From Pseudomonas putida (GTDB lineage: Bacteria > Pseudomonadota > Gammaproteobacteria > Pseudomonadales > Pseudomonadaceae), in contig NZ_BSKJ01000015.1 of assembly GCF_030159595.1 (NCBI RefSeq), positions 24,816-88,815 on the forward strand: DNA of 64,000 bases, given 5' to 3'. The first letter of the stretch is position 1; each line of letters opens with the position of its first letter. Positions 26,435 through 33,790 of this stretch are shown one piece after another. Below the pieces are notes generated by a model. That model searched no databases, had not been told where the DNA came from, and worked only from the letters and a program-made list of their open reading frames with translations. The position numbers and the translations under genes are program-made.

Positions 26435-27105
26435 TGGACGCCCTGAATTTCTTTGCCAACGTCGACTGGGCCGAAATCTGGCTGGCCACCCTCGACACCA
26501 TGATCATGCTGTTCGGCTCGCTGTTCTTCACCGTGCTGCTGGGCCTGCCGCTGGGCGTGCTGCTGTTCCTCTGCGGGCCAAAGCAGATGTTCGAGCAGAA
26601 GGGCGTATATGCGCTGCTGTCGCTGGTGGTCAACATCCTGCGCTCGCTGCCGTTCATCATCCTGCTGATTGTGATGATCCCGTTCACCGTGCTGATCACC
26701 GGCACCTCGCTGGGCGTGGCCGGCGCCATCCCGCCGCTGGTGGTGGGTGCCACGCCGTTCTTCGCCCGCCTGGTGGAAACCGCCCTGCGTGAAGTGGACC
26801 GCGGCATCATCGAGGCTACACAGTCGATGGGCGCCACCACCCGCCAGATCATCACCAGTGCGCTGCTGCCGGAGGCCCGTCCGGGTATCTTCGCGGCCAT
26901 TACCGTCACCGCCATCACCCTGGTTTCGTACACCGCCATGGCCGGTGTGGTGGGTGCTGGTGGCCTGGGCGACCTGGCTATCCGCTTCGGTTACCAGCGT
27001 TTCCAGACCGATGTGATGGTGGTGACCGTGGTACTGCTGCTGGTACTGGTTCAAGTACTGCAGAGCGTGGGCGACAAACTGGTCGTGCATTTTTCCCGTA
27101 AGTAA
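26434..27105 (+). CDS. metI: Methionine ABC transporter permease MetI
   Basis: An inner-membrane permease, 223 residues with about five membrane segments. The ABC coupling loop (EAA motif) is readable in EATQSMGATTRQIITSALLPEARPG. The start ATG at 26434 shares its A with the metN TGA. The terminal ...VGDKLVVHFSRK is family-like. Confidence 0.93.
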   Translation: MDALNFFANVDWAEIWLATLDTMIMLFGSLFFTVLLGLPLGVLLFLCGPKQMFEQKGVYALLSLVVNILRSLPFIILLIVMIPFTVLITGTSLGVAGAIPPLVVGATPFFARLVETALREVDRGIIEATQSMGATTRQIITSALLPEARPGIFAAITVTAITLVSYTAMAGVVGAGGLGDLAIRFGYQRFQTDVMVVTVVLLLVLVQVLQSVGDKLVVHFSRK

Positions 27106-27113
27106 CCCCAATG

Positions 27114-27153
27114 GGGTCGGCTTGGCCGACCCGTTCGGGGGCCGTCGCGGCCC
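27114..27153 (+). other. Two hairpins between metI and metQ
   Basis: GGGTCGGC/GCCGACCC (8 bp, 27114-27132) and GGGCCG/CGGCCC (6 bp, 27139-27153) stand back to back in the 64-base gap, with no T-run. Such structures commonly stabilise or partly terminate an ABC operon so that the binding-protein message differs in amount. Confidence 0.5.
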
Positions 27154-27169
27154 TCACAAGGAGTGATCA

Positions 27170-27940
27170 ATGAAGAAGCTGCTTGCTGTCGCTGCCGCTG
27201 TTGCGGCCTTCTCGGCCCACGCCGATACCCTGACCGTTGCCGCCACCCCGGTGCCGCACGCCGAGATCCTCAACTTCGTGAAACCGCAGTTGGCCAAAGA
27301 AGGCGTGGAGCTGAAGGTCAAGGAATTCACCGACTACATCCAGCCGAACGTGCAGGTGGCCGAAAAGCGCCTGGACGCCAACTTCTTCCAGCACCAGCCG
27401 TACCTGGATGAATTCAACAAGGCCAAGGGCACCAGCCTGGTCAGCGTGGCTGGCGTGCACATCGAGCCGCTGGGCGTGTACTCGACCAAGATCAAGAAGC
27501 TGGACGAGCTGTCCTCCGGCGCCACCGTGGTCATCCCCAACGATGCTACCAACGGCGGCCGCGCCCTGCTGCTGCTGGACAAGGCCGGTGTGATCAAGCT
27601 GAAGGACAACAAGAACATCCTGTCCACCGTGAAGGATATTGCCGAGAACCCGAAAAGCATCAAGTTCCGTGAGCTGGAAGCGGCCACCATCCCGCGTGTG
27701 CTGACCCAGGTCGATGCCGCCCTGATCAACACCAACTACGCGCTGGAAGCCAAGCTGAACCCGGAAAAAGACGCGCTGGCCATCGAAGGCAGCGACTCGC
27801 CGTATGTGAACATCCTGGTTGCCCGCCCGGACAACAAGGACTCGGAAGACATGAAGAAACTGGCGGCTGCACTGCACTCGCCTGAGGTGAAGAAATTCAT
27901 CATCGAAAAATACAAGGGCGCTGTGGTTCCGGCCTTCTAA
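27170..27940 (+). CDS. metQ: Methionine ABC transporter binding protein MetQ (NlpA family)
   Basis: The substrate-binding subunit, 256 residues, with NlpA-family motifs TPVPHAEILNFVKPQL, FFQHQPYLDEFN, GVHIEPLGVYS and ALINTNYALEA. The N-terminus (MKKLLAVAAAVAAFSAHA) is a type I signal without a cysteine, so the protein should be soluble in the periplasm, not lipid-anchored like E. coli MetQ. Its strong AAGGAG ribosome site follows the two intergenic hairpins. Confidence 0.92.
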   Translation: MKKLLAVAAAVAAFSAHADTLTVAATPVPHAEILNFVKPQLAKEGVELKVKEFTDYIQPNVQVAEKRLDANFFQHQPYLDEFNKAKGTSLVSVAGVHIEPLGVYSTKIKKLDELSSGATVVIPNDATNGGRALLLLDKAGVIKLKDNKNILSTVKDIAENPKSIKFRELEAATIPRVLTQVDAALINTNYALEAKLNPEKDALAIEGSDSPYVNILVARPDNKDSEDMKKLAAALHSPEVKKFIIEKYKGAVVPAF

Positions 27941-27961
27941 GCCGCCCAATCGCGCTGGATT

Positions 27962-28044
27962 CTTCGCGGGTAAACCCGCTCCCACAGGTGAAGCGTAGGC
28001 CGTGAGCCTTGTGCTATCCCTGTGGGAGCGGGTTACCCGCGAAG
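27962..28044. repeat. REP pair D (inverted)
   Basis: CTTCGCGGGTAAACCCGCTCCCAC and inverted GTGGGAGCGGGTTACCCGCGAAG flank about 35 bases between the convergent metQ and sco stops. The right unit has lost one T in the loop. Confidence 0.88.
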
Positions 28045-28059
28045 CTTTTTGAGGCCCAC

Positions 28060-28692
28060 TCAATCCCGCTTGACCAGCCCGGGCAACTGCGCCACCAGCT
28101 TCTGGTTGTTGAACGGCGCACGAATGAACCCACGCTGACGCCCATCCGGCCCGACAACGGCCAGGTTACCGCTGTGATCCACGGTATACCCCGGTTTGCT
28201 GGTATCCGCCGGAATGAACGGAATGCTCAAGGCATTGGCCAGCTTCTGGGTATCTTCGATAGACCCCGCCACCCCGACAAAGTCCTTGTCGAAATAGCCC
28301 AGGTACTGCTTCAGCTGGTTCGGCGTGTCGCGGTTCGGGTCCACACTCACCAGCACCACCTGCAGCCGGTCGACGGCTTCCTTGGGCAGCTCGCTCTTCA
28401 CCTGGCGCAACTGGGCCAGGGTGGTCGGGCAGATGTCCGGGCAGTAGGTGTAGCCAAAGAATAGTAGCGACCATTTGCCTTTCAGATCATCCAGCTTTAC
28501 CGGGTGGCCATCCTGGTTGGTCATGGTCACGTCGGCCACGGTACGGCTCTGCGGCAGCAGGATGATGCCGGCGTCGATCAACTCGGTGGGGTTGGGCTGG
28601 TCGCGGCCATTGAGCACCTTGTTGACGGTCAGGCCCAGGATCAACGCGACCAGGGCGACGAGGATGAAGACGGTTTTCTGGGTTCGGGTCAT
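28060..28692 (-). CDS. Sco1/SenC-type copper chaperone for cytochrome oxidase
   Basis: A membrane-anchored thioredoxin-fold protein that delivers or reduces copper at the CuA site of oxidase subunit II. An N-terminal helix (KTVFILVALVALILGLTV) is followed by the copper motif CPDIC (in FGYTYCPDICPTTLAQL) and the His ligand in TVDHSGNLAVVG. The length is 210 residues. The start ATG at 28692 overlaps the last codons of cyoE, so it is the 3' gene of the ctaA-cyoE-sco transcript. Confidence 0.93.
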   Translation of the reverse strand: MTRTQKTVFILVALVALILGLTVNKVLNGRDQPNPTELIDAGIILLPQSRTVADVTMTNQDGHPVKLDDLKGKWSLLFFGYTYCPDICPTTLAQLRQVKSELPKEAVDRLQVVLVSVDPNRDTPNQLKQYLGYFDKDFVGVAGSIEDTQKLANALSIPFIPADTSKPGYTVDHSGNLAVVGPDGRQRGFIRAPFNNQKLVAQLPGLVKRD

Positions 28693-29582
28693 AGGTTCAG
28701 CAACAGGTAGTGGTCTAGGAGCAGTGCGATGAACAGCGCGAACAGGTAGCCGATAGAGTACTTGAAGGTGCCGATCGCCGCGTGCGGCTGGCTGCCACGG
28801 TACAACACCCAAGCCCATTGCAGGAAGCGCAGGCCCAACGCCAGGGCACAGGCCAGGTACAGCGGGCCGCTCATGTGGATGGCGTACGGCAGCAGGCTCA
28901 CCGCCAGCAGAACCAGGGTGTAGAGCAGGATATGAAGCTTGGTGTAGCGCTCGCCATGGGTCACCGGCAGCATCGGGATATCAGCCTTGGCGTACTCTTC
29001 CTTGCGGTGGATGGCCAGCGCCCAGAAGTGCGGCGGGGTCCAGGCGAAGATGATCAGCACCAGCAGCAAGGGTTCGGCGCTGACATGGCCACTTACTGCC
29101 ACCCAACCGAGCAACGGCGGAGCGGCGCCGGCAAGGCCGCCGATGACGATGTTCTGCGGCGTGGCACGCTTGAGAAAGCCGGTGTAGAGCACCGCATAGC
29201 CGAGCAAGGATGCCAGGGTCAGCCAGGCGGTGAGGGCGTTGGTGAACGCCAGCAACAGGGCCATGCCCAGCAGCGCCAACGCCAGTGCAAACAGCAACGC
29301 CGGTAGCGGCTCGACCCGGCCTTGGGCCAGCGGCCGCTTGTGGGTACGGGCCATCAGCGCATCGATGCGCCGGTCCACCACATGGTTCACCACCGCCGCA
29401 GCGCCAGCGCACAGGCCAATGCCCAGGTTGCCGAACAGCAACACGCTCCAGCCGACACCTGCCCGCGTGGCCAGGAACATACCCGCCAGCGAAGTGATCA
29501 GCATCAGTACCACCACCTTGGGCTTGGTCAGCTCCAGGTAATCGCGCCAGCTGGCCCGTCGTGCGCTCAGAAGCGTCGCCAC
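28689..29582 (-). CDS. cyoE: Protoheme IX farnesyltransferase (heme O synthase)
   Basis: Converts heme B to heme O, the first step to heme A; the gene is also called ctaB. 297 residues with about nine membrane helices. The UbiA-family motif NHVVDRRIDALMARTHKRPL carries the Asp pair for prenyl diphosphate. HRKEEYAKADIPMLPVTHG is the second conserved loop. The start is a GTG inside the end of ctaA, giving translational coupling. Confidence 0.93.
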   Translation of the reverse strand: MATLLSARRASWRDYLELTKPKVVVLMLITSLAGMFLATRAGVGWSVLLFGNLGIGLCAGAAAVVNHVVDRRIDALMARTHKRPLAQGRVEPLPALLFALALALLGMALLLAFTNALTAWLTLASLLGYAVLYTGFLKRATPQNIVIGGLAGAAPPLLGWVAVSGHVSAEPLLLVLIIFAWTPPHFWALAIHRKEEYAKADIPMLPVTHGERYTKLHILLYTLVLLAVSLLPYAIHMSGPLYLACALALGLRFLQWAWVLYRGSQPHAAIGTFKYSIGYLFALFIALLLDHYLLLNL

Positions 29583-30646
29583 GAGTCGTTCCTCATGTGA
29601 TGGGAAATGCCCACGCCGGCCACGGGCCGCAGGCGCCAGCCTTGGCCGACACCCACGCGAACCTTGTCGACCACCCGGATGCGGTAGTTCACCAACACCA
29701 TGCTCAGCAGCAACAGCGCCCCGCCGGCATTGTGCGCAACAGCCACCGCCAGCGGCAGGTGGAGCACCACGTTGCTGATGCCCAGGCCCACTTGCAGGGC
29801 CAGCGCCAGCAGTACCAGCCGCGCCAGGCCGGGGAGGCCACAGCGGTAGAGCTTCCAGCTGAGCATCAGCAACACGCAGGTCACCAGTAGCGCGCCCAGC
29901 CGGTGGCTGATGTGGATGGCCGTGCGGGCATCACTGTCCAGTTGCCCGCCCAGGTAGTTGGGGCCGACGTGTTGGGTCAGGTGGAAGCCGTTGCTGAAAT
30001 CCGCCGCCGGCCACCACTGGCCATGGCAGGTGGGCAGGTCGATACAGGCGACTGCTGCGTAGTTGGCACTGACCCAACCGCCCAGGGCGATCTGGCCGAT
30101 CACCACCAGCAAAGCCAGCGCAGCGATCCGGCGTAGGCTCAGCGGCAGTTTTGGCAAAGGCGCAAAGGCCCGGGATAGGCGCAGAGACAACAGGAGCAGC
30201 AGGCTTAGGGTAGTAAAGCCACCCAGCAAATGCGCCGTGACCACCTGTGGCCACAGCTTCAGGGTAACCGTCCACATGCCAAAGGCCGCCTGGGCCAGCA
30301 CCACGCCCAGCAACAGCACAGGCAGGCGATAGGGCTGGCCATCGCGGGCGTGCCGACGCACCGCCTGGAAGGCGAGCAGGGCAATCACCCCGGCCAGGGT
30401 GCCGGCGAAATAGCGGTGGACCATCTCGGCCCAGCCCTTGGCCGCTTCCACCGGGTGATCGGGGAAGTGCAACTCGGCATGGGCGAGCTGAGCCTCGCTC
30501 TTGGGCACACTGATGAAGCCGTAGCAACCCGGCCAGTCGGGGCAGCCAAGGCCAGCGTGGGTCAGGCGAGTGTAGGCACCGAGCAGCACGACCAGCAATG
30601 CCAGCAGGGTGGCGAACACAGCTAAGCGGAATCCGGGTCTGGCCAT
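29567..30646 (-). CDS. ctaA: Heme A synthase CtaA/COX15
   Basis: Oxidises heme O to heme A for the aa3 oxidase. 359 residues, two four-helix repeats with heme-ligand His in VHRYFAGTLAG, TAHLLGG, HLTQHV and IHISHRLGALL, and the conserved N-terminal GAYTRLTHAGLGCPDWPGC (two cysteines). It overlaps cyoE by 16 bases and follows the thioredoxin-fold gene by nine. Confidence 0.93.
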   Translation of the reverse strand: MARPGFRLAVFATLLALLVVLLGAYTRLTHAGLGCPDWPGCYGFISVPKSEAQLAHAELHFPDHPVEAAKGWAEMVHRYFAGTLAGVIALLAFQAVRRHARDGQPYRLPVLLLGVVLAQAAFGMWTVTLKLWPQVVTAHLLGGFTTLSLLLLLSLRLSRAFAPLPKLPLSLRRIAALALLVVIGQIALGGWVSANYAAVACIDLPTCHGQWWPAADFSNGFHLTQHVGPNYLGGQLDSDARTAIHISHRLGALLVTCVLLMLSWKLYRCGLPGLARLVLLALALQVGLGISNVVLHLPLAVAVAHNAGGALLLLSMVLVNYRIRVVDKVRVGVGQGWRLRPVAGVGISHHMRNDSWRRF

Positions 30647-30655
30647 GGCAGGCTC

Positions 30656-31237
30656 CTAGCCGATGTTGGACAGCTTGAGCAGGTGGCGCAGGTCGTCCAG
30701 CACATGCTTGCCGTTGACCTTGCCGTCGTAGCGCAGCACCAGATTGCCGTGGGGGTCGACGATCCACAGTTGCGGGCCAGGCTCACCGACCTTCTGCTGG
30801 TAGCGCGGGGCATCCAGCGGGTAGCGTTGCAGCTGCGGGTACTCGCGGCCCAACAGCGCCTGGTAGTCGGCGCTCAGCGGTTGGGCGGTGGCGAGCGCAT
30901 GGCTGGCACGGCTGGCATCGCGGCCCAGGCCGACCTGGATCTGCCGGGCCAGGTACACCAGGCGCTGGCAATCCTCGGCACAGGCTTCGGGCGCGCTGAC
31001 CAGCAACTGCCAGCGCTCGTCCTCGCCTGCCACGCCGATATCTGCACGGCTTTCACCGTTGCCAATCATGGCGCCGTGGTAGCTGCGGCCATCCGGCACC
31101 CAGAACTGAAGCTTGTACATGCTGGTGGCCAAAATCATCGGCCCGAGCACCACCAGCAATATCAGCAGCAGCTGCAAACGCCCACGGGCTCTGGGCTTGC
31201 TACGTTCAGGCACGCCCAGTGGAGTGGCGGTGGCCAT
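30656..31237 (-). CDS. Membrane-anchored Sco-like thioredoxin-fold protein
   Basis: 193 residues: a cytoplasmic tail, one membrane helix (about 22-43, LQLLLILLVVLGPMILATSMY) and a periplasmic domain. It has a CxxxC pair, CAEDC, where Sco proteins have CPDIC, and the C-terminal strand WIVDPHGNLVLRYDG resembles the Sco DxxGNLAVV region, but the Sco copper-binding His is absent. In pseudomonads this gene sits between SURF1 and ctaA and is annotated as hypothetical. A role in oxidase redox assembly is inferred. The ATG at 31237 lies inside the 3' end of the SURF1 gene. Confidence 0.7.
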   Translation of the reverse strand: MATATPLGVPERSKPRARGRLQLLLILLVVLGPMILATSMYKLQFWVPDGRSYHGAMIGNGESRADIGVAGEDERWQLLVSAPEACAEDCQRLVYLARQIQVGLGRDASRASHALATAQPLSADYQALLGREYPQLQRYPLDAPRYQQKVGEPGPQLWIVDPHGNLVLRYDGKVNGKHVLDDLRHLLKLSNIG

Positions 31238-31943
31238 GGCGTTTCTCCTTGTTGTGGTGCCAGCCGAAGTAGAGGTAAAGCAGAACCAGCGCGGTCGCCA
31301 GGGCAAACCACTGCACGGCGTACCCCAGGTGTTTTTCCGGGCCCAAGGCGACTACCGGCCAGTCCAGACGGTAGGTTGCCGGGCCGGGCTCCAGGCGCAA
31401 CTCATGGGCAAAACCTTCGCGGCCTAGCGGCGGCCATAGCTGCCCGGCATCAACGGCGGTGAGCAGATGCGGCCATTGGCCGCCTTCCGGGTCGGGATGC
31501 AACTGAAATGTGCTGCCGGGCGATACATACACCGAAGCGTCCAGTGCCAAGGCTTGGGAAGGGGTATCGAAATGCACCGGCACTCGGCGGTCTGGCCAGG
31601 GCAGCCAGCCGCGGTTTACCAGCAGCCACAGGCCGCTGGCCTGGTCATGGAAGGGTTGCAGCAGTTCGACACCCGCTTGGCCGTCGCGCATGCGGTTGTC
31701 CAGCAACAGGCTGTGCTCGGCGTCGAAGCGGCCATAGAGGTGAACGCGGCGGAAGGCGTTGTCTTCATTCGATGCCAGCTGGGCCGTGGCGATGGGGGCC
31801 TCGATCCGCCGCTCGGCATAGGTGGCCAGCAGCACGCGCTTTTCCTCGGCGCGGCCCAGTTGCCAGCAGCCAAGCGCTATCAGGCCCGGCAGCAGTGCAA
31901 GCACCACCAGGGTCGGTACCCAGCCTGGGCGAAACGGCCTCAC
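31206..31943 (-). CDS. SURF1 family oxidase assembly protein
   Basis: Helps insert heme A into subunit I. 245 residues, with the typical two terminal membrane helices (VPTLVVLALLPGLIALGCWQL at about 8-28 and YAVQWFALATALVLLYLYF at about 212-232) and the family motifs GCWQLGRAEEKR, LLVNRGWLP and GPEKHLGYAVQWF. I chose the GTG at 31943 with GAGG upstream. It is first in the leftward assembly transcript and overlaps the next gene by 32 bases. Confidence 0.9.
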   Translation of the reverse strand: MRPFRPGWVPTLVVLALLPGLIALGCWQLGRAEEKRVLLATYAERRIEAPIATAQLASNEDNAFRRVHLYGRFDAEHSLLLDNRMRDGQAGVELLQPFHDQASGLWLLVNRGWLPWPDRRVPVHFDTPSQALALDASVYVSPGSTFQLHPDPEGGQWPHLLTAVDAGQLWPPLGREGFAHELRLEPGPATYRLDWPVVALGPEKHLGYAVQWFALATALVLLYLYFGWHHNKEKRHGHRHSTGRA

Positions 31944-31994
31944 GGGCGCCTCGCTATACTTATCCACATCACCGCATCCCCCCGGAGTAGCGCC

Positions 31995-32198
31995 ATGCTC
32001 AAGGCCGCGATTGTCCTGATGCTGTTGGCCACGATTGCCAGCCTGTTCAGTGGCCTGGTGTTTCTGGTCAAGGACGATGAAAACTCGACTCGTCTGCTCA
32101 AGGCACTGACCGTGCGGGTGACCCTGGCGGCCCTGACCATTGGGCTGGTGGCCTACGGCTTCATCAGTGGTCAGCTGGTCTCTCACGCGCCCTTCTGA
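31995..32198 (+). CDS. DUF2909 twin-helix membrane protein
   Basis: 67 residues with two membrane helices (AAIVLMLLATIASLFSGLVFLV and VTLAALTIGLVAYGFIS). It matches the DUF2909 pattern found between cox genes and SURF1. It alone is transcribed rightward in this cluster, diverging from SURF1 across 51 bases. The function is unknown; a small oxidase accessory subunit or assembly factor is plausible. Confidence 0.8.
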   Translation: MLKAAIVLMLLATIASLFSGLVFLVKDDENSTRLLKALTVRVTLAALTIGLVAYGFISGQLVSHAPF

Positions 32199-32222
32199 AA
32201 CTGCACCCGTTTTGAGGGCCTC

Positions 32223-32304
32223 ATCGCCGGCAAGCCAGCTCCCACAGTGATCTCCACATGCCTTAGGCCCTGTGAACCCCTGTGGGAGCTGGCTTGCCGG
32301 CGAT
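32223..32304. repeat. REP-like inverted pair E (variant family)
   Basis: ATCGCCGGCAAGCCAGCTCCCAC and its inverted copy flank about 35 bases. It shares the AGCTCCCAC end with the other REPs but has GCCGGCAAGCCAGC in place of the CCCGCGAA arm, so it is a second REP family. It lies between the convergent DUF2909 and cox III stops. Confidence 0.85.
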
Positions 32305-32309
32305 TGGCC

Positions 32310-33197
32310 CTAAAGCACATACACAAAGATGAACAACCCCACCCACACCACGTCAACGAAGTGCCAGTACCAACTGGCCGCCTCGAAGCCGAAGTGTTTC
32401 TCCGGGTTGAAGTGCCCACGCAAAATACGCACGAACATCACGATCAGGATGATCGTGCCCAAGGTCACATGGGCGCCGTGGAACCCGGTGAGCATGAAGA
32501 ACGTCGCACCATAAATCCCCGACCCCAGCGTCAGCCCCAGTTTGGTGTAGGCCTCGTGGTACTCGTAGGCTTGCAATGCGATGAAGCTGAGTCCCAGAAG
32601 GATGGTCAATGCCATCCAGAATTTCAGCGGCCCGCGGTGGTCACGACGCAAGGCGTGGTGAGCAATGGTGATGGTCACACTGGAACTGACCAGCAAGATG
32701 GTATTGATCAGCGGCAGGTGCCACGGGTCGATCACTTCCTTGGGTGGCGGGAACAGTTTCGGGTCGGGCGTGTGCAACAGCGGCCAGGTGAACTCGAAGG
32801 TCGGCCACAGCATATGCGCAACCCCTTTGGCCCCTTCGCCCCCCAGCCATGGCCCGGCCAGCACGCGCACATAGAACAACGCACCGAAGAAGGCCAGGAA
32901 GAACATCACTTCAGAGAAGATGAACCAGCTCATGCCCCAACGGAACGAGCGGTCCAGCTGTGGGCTGTACAACCCCGCACGGCTCTCTTTGACCACCGAG
33001 CCGAACCAGCCAAACAGCATATAGGCCAGGAACAACGCACCAATAAAGAAGATCAGCGGCCCGTGCGATTCCGGGTGCCCGGCCTTCATGTCGTTGAACC
33101 AGGTACCCAGGCCGAACACCGTGATGAACATGCCGATGGTGGCGATGATCGGCCACTTGCTCTGCGCCGGGACGTAGTAGTGCTCATGACTTGCCAT
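32310..33197 (-). CDS. coxC: Cytochrome c oxidase subunit III
   Basis: A seven-helix membrane subunit of the aa3 oxidase, 295 residues (MASHEHYYVPAQSKWPIIA). Family motifs are MSWFIFSEVMFFLAFFGALF (with the conserved Glu), TILLVSSSVTITIAHHAL, TGFHGAHVTLG and SWYWHFVDVVWVGLF. It is the last structural gene of the leftward coxB-coxA-ctaG-coxC operon. Confidence 0.95.
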   Translation of the reverse strand: MASHEHYYVPAQSKWPIIATIGMFITVFGLGTWFNDMKAGHPESHGPLIFFIGALFLAYMLFGWFGSVVKESRAGLYSPQLDRSFRWGMSWFIFSEVMFFLAFFGALFYVRVLAGPWLGGEGAKGVAHMLWPTFEFTWPLLHTPDPKLFPPPKEVIDPWHLPLINTILLVSSSVTITIAHHALRRDHRGPLKFWMALTILLGLSFIALQAYEYHEAYTKLGLTLGSGIYGATFFMLTGFHGAHVTLGTIILIVMFVRILRGHFNPEKHFGFEAASWYWHFVDVVWVGLFIFVYVL

Positions 33198-33213
33198 TGC
33201 TGTTCTCCTTCCC

Positions 33214-33780
33214 TTAACGGGCGCCCTGGACGTCCTGGGCCGCAACATGCGCGACCGGCGGGTGGCGAGCGGTGATGTCGAACAAGGTGTAGGCCAGTGT
33301 CAGGTGCTTCACGCTGGCCGGCAGGTCGCGGTCAACGATGAAGCGCACCGGCATCTCGATGCGTTCGCCGGGCTGCAGCACCTGCTGGGTGAAGCAGAAG
33401 CACTCGGTCTTGTGGAAGTACGCCGCGGCCTCGGCCGGGGTGATGCTGGGTATCGCCTGCGCGCTCATTGGCCGGTCGGTCGGGTTGTGCGCGACGAAGA
33501 TCATCTGGTTCACCGCCCCTGGGTTGACCTCCAGTTGGTCAGCCGTGGAGTAGAAGTCCCAGACCATGTCACTGGCATTGGTCGACATGAACTGCACCCG
33601 CACCGAGCGCGACGGGTCGCTGACCTGGCTGCCTTCGTACTGCCCCCCGGTCTTGCCGTTGATACCGAAGGCCTTGCACATCACGTCGTAGATCGGCACC
33701 AGGGCGAAGCCGAAGGCGAACATCACCACTGTCAGCATCAGCAGGCGCGTAACCAGGCGTTTCAGCGACAGGCCTTTCAT
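33214..33780 (-). CDS. ctaG: Cytochrome oxidase copper-assembly protein CtaG/Cox11
   Basis: Delivers copper to the CuB site of subunit I. 188 residues, one N-terminal membrane helix (LLMLTVVMFAFGFALVPIYDVMC). The copper motif is CFCF (KTECFCFTQQVL), with the distal conserved cysteine in DVMCKAFGI. The end of the protein (VAHVAAQDVQGAR) is variable. It lies 10 bases after coxA. Confidence 0.94.
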   Translation of the reverse strand: MKGLSLKRLVTRLLMLTVVMFAFGFALVPIYDVMCKAFGINGKTGGQYEGSQVSDPSRSVRVQFMSTNASDMVWDFYSTADQLEVNPGAVNQMIFVAHNPTDRPMSAQAIPSITPAEAAAYFHKTECFCFTQQVLQPGERIEMPVRFIVDRDLPASVKHLTLAYTLFDITARHPPVAHVAAQDVQGAR

Positions 33781-33790
33781 GGCGGGTTTC

